Positions 12,601-24,418 of a stretch of DNA of 64,000 bases are shown here, in pieces (the first letter of the stretch is position 1; each line of letters starts with the position of its first letter). Origin of the DNA: Strongylocentrotus purpuratus (lineage: Eukaryota > Echinodermata > Echinoidea > Camarodonta > Strongylocentrotidae); NCBI RefSeq assembly GCF_000002235.5, contig NW_022145539.1, positions 1,129,501 through 1,193,500 of the forward strand, read 5' to 3'. The notes under the pieces are model-generated. The model was not told the DNA's origin. It did no database searches and was given only the letters and a program-made list of their open reading frames with translations. A program made the position numbers and the translations under genes.

Positions 12601-15600
12601 GCACACTGAGTGTCACAGACCAATGCAAGGAACCATCTCTGTTGAATTCACCATAATACCTTCATTGTTACTACTATTATTGTTTGCTAGTGTAATGTTT
12701 ATTAAAAAGTAATAAATATGTTGAATTTTATATCAAACTTTTTTATTACATTTTGTGTTTTTAATTAGCATCAATAACGAATTTATTAGCATCAATAACG
12801 AAGTTATTTGTCCTATGGCGGACTAATTCAGAATGAATCAGGAGAGCTTGGGGTATTTGTTTCTAGTTTATCGTGACTGTGCCATGGACCAGTGATGGCC
12901 TGGTGGTAGAGTCGCTGCCCGGCAAGCAGTAGATACAGGTTCAAGTCCCGCTGGTTCCAAGGTTTTTTCTGACTTGTTTTTCAATACAGATCGATCAATC
13001 GATCTTATTTACTGGGTGTAAGCCACATGTTTAAATGATTGAAATTTCTCCCAGGAAACATTACGTTTATAAAACAACGAAGGTTTAGAAAAGTTGAACC
13101 GGGTGAAAGTTGTGTGAGTGAATGTTGATTGGGTATGTCTTGTAATTGCTGTCTTAATTGGATAATCACTGATTATGAAGGTGACACATTAATTTGAACT
13201 AAAGAAGGGCATATTATGTGAAAAAATGACTTTCCTTAAATCTAAATTTTTGTGGATGTGATAACAACCATTATAGATGGCATATATGCCGGTGAATACA
13301 TTTTTCCAGACTGGTATAGACAATTAAAGATTATTTCAATTTGTTTTGGCAAAATGTTAAAATAAAACACATGAAAAAGCATGTGCTCCCCTACATTTTT
13401 TCAGCAAGACTTAACAAATACATAAACATGTGTCTGAATAAGTAAAATGGCAATTAATTTTTATTTGTAATTTAAAGGGACTTGGTAACATTGTTCAGAT
13501 GAGAGATAGTGATGCTAAGGTAGTGACTTCAATGCTAGATGTACAATTAAAGATAATCTGAAAATTTGAGTGAAAACGGATCATTATTCATGGTACAAAT
13601 TGGGAAAAACTGATCTGATCGATTCCTTAATTTTCCCAACTATATTATTCTACTTCTATTCTGCTACTTGTCAAAGCCTGTTCAGCATCAAGACAAGGAC
13701 AATTTAATTACATTTTAGGTGAATGTAAATCGTCACAAAGCAATAAAATGGCTCTACATTCCATTCCAGACAGTTAAGTGTTGACAGATTTTTCTCATGG
13801 AAAAACGGTTTGGAAAATTCAAAAAGGTTGGGAGAATTTACTGTTAATCACTGTTAGAGGGTGCCTCCCATCGACGCCTTCAAAGAAAACCATAGATATC
13901 TTTGTGGTTTGAGAATTTGTTCAGGATTTTTTGCATGTCAGAGGGTTAGTATAGTAGAAGTAATATAGTAAGTAACATTTTATACAAAAATTAAGCAATT
14001 TTGTTCATCAACCTTTAACAATGTTACCGAGTCACTTTAACGACAGTTATGCGAGACTAGTTAACATTTAAAAACTGAATTCCATACAAAAAAAAAGAAA
14101 TGAATATTATGTTTTATTTCAATAAATAAACGACTGACATGCAAGACTAGCTAAACACCTATGTTTGACATTTTTTAAATATCTAAGTTAATTATTTCAT
14201 TGTGTTACTTTTTATTTACTGATTTAATTCTTATAAATGCCTGATCTGCAAAACTACGTAAAAAATAGTTTCTATTCCTTAAAATTGTTAAACGACTGAT
14301 GTGAAAGAAAGTCGACGCACCCTTTCGAGAAAAGACCCCCCTCTTTTCTTGAAAGGTTGTGCTAAGACGGTCCTCCGCTCTCAACTCACCCTTTCGAGAA
14401 AAGCGGGGGGCCTTTTATCGAATGGGTACGTTGAACTCACCACACCGCGCCGCACCGCACCCTTTCGATGTAAGCCCATTTGAACATGTATATAGAAAAT
14501 GCGCTATATAGATACATTATTATTATTATTATTATTATCATTATTATTCACGGTCAAAGGGGCCAGTTGATCAAATAAAATGATGGGAAACAGAAGGCTT
14601 CAGAAGGTTACAATTGGCTAGTCGCACATACATTCCTTGGTTTAACCTTTAGCCGATTTCAAAATGTTTCGAAGAATCAACTCCTCAGCAATTTTAATGG
14701 CATGAAGAAAATTATTGGATTACGTAATACGCCATTGTAATGCAAGCACATTTCAGTAGGTGGTGGACAAGGCTTTTGAAATTGCCGTGTATTGTTTTTT
14801 GTGTTGTTGTTGTTGTTGTTGAAAGTCTTGTTTCTCCTGCACAGGTGTACTCACCTCCTGAAACCACAGCTGTAATAAATGAGTGGAACTTTGAGATTCG
14901 GGTGTAGACGCCGGGCAAGCGTGTTTTTTGCGCATCCTCCTCCAAAGCTTGTTGGTCCGACCAGATGCCATCGACCATCATCACCCTCACAGGTTAAAGG
15001 CCCACCGCTGACTCCCTGATTTTTGTAATAATAAACACGAGATAATAAAATTTAATTGGATGACTTGCAAACTAAACAAATATCCTACATAGGACCACAC
15101 ACATGTGTAGCTTTCGAAAAAGTACATGTATTCGGAACCTGGCAGTTTGATATATATTAAAGGGGTAAGCAAGTCAGTGTGTCCAAATTCTGAAACAAAG
15201 ACAAAAAGGATATAAAATTGAAAATTACTGAGTGAAAAAAATACCATTTCAGTCAGTGTCACAGTTATGAGGGAAACGGGAGTACAGCCCAAATAATCGG
15301 TCTGATGAAAATAAAATAGGATGGGAGAGCAGAAAAACAACTTGGGTAAAAGGTAATGACTCAACCCTATGCCCTTATCTCCTTCCATGCTATCGTAGTA
15401 GAGAGGTTTGAGCGCTATACTGGAAATTCGAAGGTCATGGGTTTGACTCCCGGGACGGCACTGATGTCCATTGACAAGGCCTTAATCTACATTTGCCACT
15501 CCATTGAATGTGGACACTGTAGGAGCACGAAGCCTGTGTGATAGTTATTGCTTTATGCCCTCTCGGCGACGATGAGTGGAGATGCTGCACATTTTGCGTA

Positions 15601-18600
15601 TGAATGAATCAGGTGTCCGGGATAATAATATCTTTAAAACGCTTAGACCCCCCCCCCCCCCTTCAGTTTTTTTATGTGTGTATTTTGAAGCCAAACCCCC
15701 CTCTGTGTTTCCTTTTTTTCATTTTGTCTTTTTTTAATTAAAAAATAAAAATAAAAAATAAAATAAAAATTATGCCAATGGCTGACCAAAGAGAGATGAC
15801 CTTAACCCCACAAAAGTGTCCTCTTACCCCCCCCCCCCCCGCTTATTCAGGAGCTGGCTGAGTCGTTGCGATTTTGTTGGGACCCCCCCCCCCCCCCGAA
15901 AAAAGTCTCCTCTTACCCCCCCCCCCCGCTTATTCAGCGGCTGCCTGTTAACCCCCCCCCCCCCCCCTTGAAAAAAAATCCTGCGTACGCCACTGGTAGT
16001 CGTAGTAGTAGTAGTAGTAGTAGTAGTAGAAGTAGTAGTAGCATTCTCTTTAATTCAAACCTCATAACAGTTGCCTATTGTGTCTGATACCGCCGCCCCC
16101 ATGATACCTGTGCCCCCCCCCCCCCCCATGGTTAAAGTTGATGTTTATTGATTTTAAAAACTAACTTAATTTCATTATTGCAAAGTTGAAACGTTGATTC
16201 GACAAGGTTATCAAAATTCAATGCTTGGAAACATTCGAAATAATGATTATTATAAATTATAAAACGCTTAAATACAGCCCCGTCATAGCACCTGAAGAGC
16301 TCCCCGAACGCTGCTGAGATGCGTGAGATCACAGTATGGACATGACTTGCACAAGCAGACGATGTCCCATGACATCTCACACATTTTCAGTGCCTGTGTT
16401 TTCATCTTTTCTTGAGTTCTTTCTCTTACTCCACTACCGTCAGGCTAAATGTATAATCTATTGCCTCACTCTTAACCCCGCACATGGTTTTATTTTGATG
16501 ACAAATGCAGCGATACAAAAATAAAGGAATTTGTCGCTTGTAAACAAATAAGACGCCATTGAATATTCAGCTGGACACACCGCGGTATGTTCGGCGTTTC
16601 AAGAGGGAACAAATGCCGTCCTCAACATCGTTCCGGGGGTTTTCAATTCGAAAGTCTGGTTTCTTTGACTGTTAATTAACCCCTATCCTGTGTATTTACA
16701 AGCAAAAGATTTTAGTTATCGGAATCGGGTCATATCCCCTTTTGAATGGTTTGACATGCCATCACATTTATATACACTAAACTCATTATAATTTGACAAA
16801 TAAAAGCTTTGCAATTATGTTCATTCTCTATGGGATGTCGTCTGCTTGGGCAGTATTGGTCCATATAGTGACGTCATTAAAACATCTTTATTTTTCCGGC
16901 GAATCTCTCGTATATCCCAGCTGCTATGCCGGTGGTTGTATTTGTATTTTTATAAATCACCCGATATGTAGTTGACCTAAAACTTGTACGATGGCCATCT
17001 GTTAGCTTACCAGTTTCTAGTCATACATTAGTTGACATATTTGTGATTTTCTTTGAAGTTCAACTTTAACACTCAGGCTACGCCAAAGATAGCAGTTACC
17101 TGACAAGTATCAATTCCACCTGGCTCAAATCCAGCACATATCATTTCTTCTGTCAGAGACCCGTTGTAGGAAACTTCAGAATTACACCAGTCTTGGTCAA
17201 GAAGGGTCACCACTACTTTTTTCAAGCTCTCTGTCAGCGCTGCGAAAGATTAAATTAAATCATCGTTTACATCTTCTGTAAGCAAACGAATTTCAAGTCA
17301 AATTTTTATCAAATGTTTGAAACCATTTAAAGAGTTATGGAAAGGTAAAGTGGTTTCAACACTGCTATTTAGCTTGATTTTTTTATTTTTTAACCAACCA
17401 ATAAATACAGTATTTAATGACATTTGGGTGAATAGGGGTATTAACCCTAATTAGGCCGGGGGGGGGCATTATGGCCCCCCCCCCCTCCACGATTTTTCTG
17501 ATTGCTCGGGAACGCATATGGATGGCGCCCCGCCACTCGCTGACTTTTTTTTTCGAGTCTTGCGCAACTTTTAAAAGATTTTTTTGAAAATCGGACCTAC
17601 GGTTACAAGGTCACGTGACCTTTCATCTTTGCATGTCAGCCCGAAAATCGCTCATTTTCGTGATTTGTGTACAAAACATAAGGAAAAGTAATTTTTCCTA
17701 AAAACAGATCAAACATGGGTTATTGGGTCTTGTTTAAAGTTTAGGTGGTTGTTTTGGGAGTCAAAATAGGTGAATTGTAGTAAGGAATGAAATAAAACAA
17801 CAAAAACAATGAAATACATAAGTTTAAAAAACAATGAAATTAAGAAATTATCAAAACAAGGGATGACATAAGGAATAAGCTTGCTCTTCCAATTTTTTTG
17901 TCGTATTGTTCTTCAGAATGTTCTAATGAATATATGTAGTGAAAAAGAATGCATAAATATGAATAATATATGATTTATGAGTAAAAAATATGATTTTTAT
18001 GACTTTATTGGTATAAATTAATTTTAAATATGCAAATGAGTGTATTTTTCATAAAATTGAAATTATCATATTATTCTATACACTTCACTTGACATGCGTG
18101 CAAATTTTCGCGGCGATCGACCGCTTCGCGGCCGAGATTTTAAGGGGGGGGCATAATGCCCCCCCGGCCGTACTAAGACCTCAAATAGCCCGGCCTTTTT
18201 AGGGTTAAGTTAGGTGGATGAAATCATATTGGTTATGAATGTTGAGATCTACGTGAAGAAGAACTACTGAAGTGATTGTTCAAAGCTTCCCTGTTTGAAA
18301 GAGGCCTTTTGGATATCACATTCCTTTCAATCAGATAACCTAGAGAATTGATTGGCTAACCCCTATAGGAAAGGAGCAACCTATATCAGCAACTAAATAG
18401 TGAAGCACAGTAGTGTTGTTGATTCAATTTCAATTCAATACAATTTAATTGTGTCATTCATTGTAAGTAAAAAAAAATATATATATATATATTCACAAAT
18501 GAATACATAAAGTACATCATGATTTAACCTGGGTAATGATATTAATAAATACCTGAGACTTAAAAAGAATGAAAATAAATGAATATTGGAAAATTTAAAG

Positions 18601-21600
18601 AAAAGTCCTAGGTCCTTGTATTAGGCTAGCCCTCCACGAGCATAATTTTCACAAGACTGGATAAATATGAAAGCAAAGAAGATCAAAATAATTAAACATA
18701 TCAGAATCAAATTGCATACAGGAAACCAGTTTAACGCAAAAAACATACACATCATGTTTCAAAAGAGTGGCCGACAGTTTGAATCTCTTCCCGCTGCGAA
18801 TATTCTTAGACGAAGTATTTCATTTTCAGTCGTCTCTCTTGACACAGGCGGAGTGATTGGGTATCGGTGTAATGGAGTATACTCTGACATGCACTGTAAG
18901 GTAATACCGGCACCCGTATAAAACTGAAGAAATCGTAGTGCATTTAAGGACACACACACGCACACACACTTCGTTTCATTTGAGAAATTCGCTTTACAAA
19001 ATGGGAAATGTTCTTTCATTATCATTATTATTATCATTATCAAAGCCTCATCTGTTGCTGTCTTCAAAGTTTTGTTGAAGATGCACTTGTTTTCAGGATT
19101 AAAATGTTTATTCATTATTGTTTGTCTGTATAGTAGCACTGTTAGGAGTTTTGATTTTATTACAGAGCAGTAGAGTGGCTGCGATATGTAAATTAATCTA
19201 ATTATTATTATCATCATCAAATATAAATTAAAACAATGCATACGTGAGCCTTCCAGTATAGTTGCCCATCCAGCGACGAGACAGCGACGATAGTCATTGA
19301 GTTCATCCGAGGATTCCGACAGACACGCGGGTCTGACGTAGTCACTAAATTTTACCGGTTCAGCAAGTCGTATCAGAGCGATGTCGTTGAGGAGGGAATA
19401 GGAGTGGAACTCGGGATGGACGAAAATATCAGCCACCTCAACTGCTACTTCGTTGTCGGAGTCATCCATCAAATGTGCGTTCCCAAAAACCACACGATCG
19501 ACGTAGTAATCACTATAAATGATAGTGGATGTAAAATCAGTGATTTTTACAAGGGCGAAATATAATTATGTATATCAAAAGGACATCGCAATAGAGCTGC
19601 ATTTATTTGAGTATGATATATATTATATATTAACTGTAGTTTCATATATGTACATCATGATTTCATTATAAATTACAAACGTTGTATCTGCTATATCACA
19701 CAGGGGAATTAACTAGCTCCTAATACATCGGACGTTATACGGTCATGTAAATGTAAATCTCTAAATAAAGCATAATTCTATAACGACACTGAAGTGAAGT
19801 CCCGTCATCTGATAGTTATAGTCGGAGGGGATAGAGTAACGATAACGATGCCGTCCGTTCCTCCGTCCTTCCGTAACAAATCTGGTTTCCGATCGATAAC
19901 TTTAGTAATGTCTAACAGAGGTTAATGAAATTTGATATGAAGGTACATGGTATCAAAACACAGCGTAAGTTAGATTTCGGAGTATGTAGTTCAAATGTCA
20001 TATAGCTTATTAAAAATGCAAATCTGGTTTCCGTTCGACAACTTTAGTAATGTTCGACGGATTTTAATAAAATTTGATATAAAGGTACATGCATGAAAAT
20101 ACAGCCTAAGTTCGATTTCGGAGTATGTAGGTCAATGTTGAATGGTCATAGCTCATTAAATATGCGAAAATACCTAATTATTATGCGAAAATGTGGTTTA
20201 CTTCCTTGCCTAGTAATATAATAGTATAGTCTAATGGAGGTAACTTGTTCTGACGTATTTGGTCATTTATACCCTGCGAGGGGATGCTACGCTTTGCGTT
20301 AACTTGTTCTCTTTATTTCATACATACATACAATTGCTTTTCATATAGCGCAAAGTTCAATAAAATATTGCTTGATGCCTTTTACACTGTTCAAAAGAAC
20401 GGATATAGAATTTGGTGCATATATATATTGACTACTAGTGATACTTTATATGTATATACACTTTCATGACTATGACTATTTAGACGAAAACTCAGTACAT
20501 AATTTGGTTAAATATTTACACGTAATCAAGAGGTAAACACGTTCGCTACTATAACAATTGGACTAAGTAAATATCCCTATGAAAGTAAGGTGTTAATTCG
20601 CTTTCCTTTCCACAGAGCAAACGAGTCTGATTAGTGGCATCATACTTACAGGCATTGAGCTGCGCTAAGAACCCATTGAGAGTTGATCAGGGTAGACCCA
20701 CACCAACGTCCTTCAAATGTCAATCCGTCGATGCGGAGTGAACCAATCCAAGGGAATTCCCCTGGGCGTGCGTTGGTACCACCAAGAACCCTGTATTGAT
20801 CTGGTGTGTATGCAGGGCGTGTACCGCATATGTTGGTATCGAAAAGATCTGGGGGAGGGATGAAGTAGCAAGTCAGTGGCACAACGACGGGAAGGGAAGG
20901 GACATCCACCCAATTTGAATAGCACCCCTTCGCCTCCCCCAGCAAATGAAACAAAACAAAGCATAAATCGAAAATAAAATGAAAAGAGGAGGGAAAAGGA
21001 GGCCCAAAGAAGATGACAGACAACCTTTAAATACTCTCCAATCCACCTACCATTTGGTTGCTGATTTTCATTTTTATCTAGAAACCCACTTGGCAGTAAG
21101 ATCAGTGCCGCCATCCCCATCTCATTAGCTGTAAGCCACTGCCACATGTGATGAATTCAATAGAAAATGCCGACATCTTTTCTTCGGTTTTATGAACTAT
21201 CATTTATAAACACTTAGGACATCTTGTTAAGTCCAAGCATATTCTTAACTCGATATCATCTACATGAATATGGCGGCATGGTATTTACCTCCCGCAGGAC
21301 CAAAACAGCTTCCATCTTCCTCCTGTTCATCGGTAAACATCGAACAGTTGACGGGCCATGGACCGTCGAGGAGTTGCTCAAAGGATGCCTTGCAGGCATC
21401 AGTGACTGCCAAACAGTCGGAGTAGCACACCCGATGGGTGGGGCCGTTATGGGTGCATTCCGGATAGTAAACGGAGCACATGAAAGGGAACAGGTGATCA
21501 TGGCACGATGATATAGTATCTGCCTATGGTAGGTCATTAGAAAGTATAAACTTTGAGGATTTCACGTCAGGATTTTCAAAGGCAATTGCAACGTAGATGT

Positions 21601-24331
21601 GTATGGTACATCAACAACGTCAGTGTAGCCAGCAGCTCTTGCAAGTGGTAGGGGGGACCACGTGCCGACAAATATAACATAAATTATGTATTTTCAGACA
21701 AACAATAAATATTACATCAAAAAAGATCTCCAACATATTTTCAGTCGTTACATCTCTGAAATATACACCCTTCTGTGTGATTATCTTTGCTATCATGCAT
21801 ATCCCCTCGAAAAAAATCACTTATACAAAAAAAAATATAATTATTGAATGCGTATTAACAAATACCAAATTCATTGGTTGATATACAGGTCAAATATCGT
21901 AGTCAGACAGTGTTCTACTAAAGTTAAAACTAATTAATTAATCGTTCCTGGCATTATCTATGAAAACCACCAATAATCTGGACAAACCCATCAATAATAA
22001 TGAAAAACTCAACATTTCTTTATAAAGCAATTAAAAAGACATTCAGTTGCTTACCATGTCTGTAAAGCTTCCCGCTGCAGCGTCTGCTGTCTCTGCGTTC
22101 CGATTCGGGAAAAAGGTCAAATTGTAGGCCAGGTTCTGTCTACATATATCAAATTGAACTTGTTCGCAGTACGCTGGGTAGGAAAATATCGATCAATGAC
22201 AACCTATATGACACATTCCCCGTGTCCACACACAACATTTTCCGTGATTAGGCGTGATTAGTTGCACCGTTTCGGGATAGTTATACTGTTTCGCGATAGT
22301 TATACTATGAAATTGTGTGTGTGGACGCTTACTAACCATACGTCGTATAACGAAACGTCGTATAACGAAACGATATCCAAACATGCGTTTCGTTATACGA
22401 CGTATAACTAATCACGCCTAATCACGCCTAATCACACCTAATCACTGAATATGTTGTGTTGACGTAATTGATGTGTTTGGGGGAACTGCTTAACAAATAC
22501 TCAGGGGAGAAAAAAAAACCTCTCTCTAAAGTAAAAATCCAGAAGTATAGAAACTCCCTCAATATATAGAGATAACATAGAAATGCATTAATAGGTGTGC
22601 AATACAATTGGAGGAAACTACATGTATAACCATATGAATTAATTAAAAAGCTAATGTAAACGTTAAATCAAAACTTACGACAGTATTCCTCATCTGAGAA
22701 ATCGAGACAGTCGTTATTTCCGTCACACCTTGCCGATTCGTTGATACACATTCCACTAGAACATTGCACTTGACCGCTTCTGCATCCTGTCATGAAGTAT
22801 TTAAAGCATCATATTATAGATAATCTCAATTCTAGTAAACAATCTGTTATCGTGTACTTTAACTGATAGATTTCGAATAGCAATATAAGGTCTGGGCTCC
22901 GTCTTATGAAGAGTTGATATCAATCGCAACTTAGATGCGATTGATATCAATCGCAAGGATGTACATAAGAGATAGGAGGCTGCAAACTTGCGATTGATGC
23001 GGATCAATCCCAACTCTTTATAAGACGGGGCCTTAATGGAATACTTTGAGTATAATTGAAATAATCACTCTGGACAAGAAATCAAATATTATGAGGCACG
23101 ACCCTCACTTTTATACAACATGCAGTTTTCGCCAGATGTCTTAAGCATAACTGGCAAACAAATTATTGTAGGCCTACCTATCTTTAACAACCTCCGTCAG
23201 CGCAGTGTCTAGGTCAATGGTTCTTAACTTATTTATCAGGCGGGAAAGGAATATTTCTAAAATTACGTTTTTTTTAATATAGGCCTCTGTGGATAACACT
23301 ACACCAACAACCAATCTAGTGTTAGTGGAATATTTTCCCTCCCTCTTCATAGGAAATTAAAGGATACTCTATAAATTGTCCTTACTTTCATTTTTGATAA
23401 TGTATTTCATCAAAGCATTCTAGGTAAAATATCGTATGATTGACCTTTTGTGAGTGAGGGAAGTAAATTGTTGATGCGTTTAATAATCAGTGATATGGTA
23501 TTACGTATCCACCTACAGCAGTGGAGAATTTTCTTTCTTTTTGACTATTTAAAATGATGATAAGCCGAATTAAATCGTCTTGCGTGCCCCGTGTGGCCCA
23601 TGGGCTGCTAATAAGAAACATAACTAAAAAATAATAATAAGAATAATAGCTACATTTACATTGCACACACATTCATTCCAGAGGAAGCTCAAGGAGCCTA
23701 CAAAGTAATATTATTACCCTGGCTTTAGCCCAGTTGCCCTAAGGCGTTAAAAGGATTCAAGGAATAAATTCCTACCGGGTTGCCGTTTACTATGTCTGGA
23801 AGGATATTAACAAAGATAGATTAATGTCTTGCCAAAGGACATTAGTGCCTCGGCGGGACTCGAAGCGAAACCATATGATCCACAGTCCGGTGACGTATCC
23901 ACTAGACCACTAAACCTCTTAAGAAGCAGAACCTATGGCTAATATGATCTTACCAGGGTTTAGTATAGGTGTGACACGAAGACTGAATCCAATATCACCC
24001 ATTGAGACATCCGTGGTGAACCTGACCCACATAGAGTGACCGGGTGTAGCGGGTTCACTGGAATTGCTATACCCAGTCAGTTTCTGAAGCTGCCAAGAAC
24101 CAGGTTCATTGGGACCAGGCCCATAACCAATGTACAAGTAGTCGTATTTCGTCTCTAGGGCCAGGTCTAGAATATGTATCTGGAGGATGTGACTCTCTGG
24201 AGCCTTGAGTACCCAAGTAAGGTCGAGATTCGAGCCGTAGTAGGAGGATGGATAGCCGGGTGAAGATATGACGGTGGGTTCGTTCCATTCAATTTCTATC
24301 ACAGTGATGCTGGTATCTGTGCAATGAATTC

Positions 24332-24418
<87 letters not shown>

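Larger units (their letters stand above)
6799..14476. mobile_element. 7.7-kb long-TIR DNA element with 9-bp target duplication (Mutator-like form)
   Basis: The ends are inverted: GGCTTACATCGAAACGGTGC at 6799 and its complement, ending GATGTAAGCC, at 14476. Both are flanked by CATTTGAAC (6790-6798 and 14477-14485), and the interrupted LINE continues on each side. Inverted arms extend inward for over 2 kb: 6799 to about 9050 pairs with about 11230 to 14476. A 9-bp duplication plus long arms fits Mutator-like elements, though no transposase is present. Both arms carry TTTCGAGAAAAG-rich terminal blocks, then AT-rich DNA, then purine/pyrimidine minisatellites and poly-C/G tracts. Confidence 0.75.

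Noticed and set aside
12886-12958. Functional tRNA gene
   Set aside because: C at position 33, weak T-stem and a position within a transposon arm insertion indicate a SINE head.
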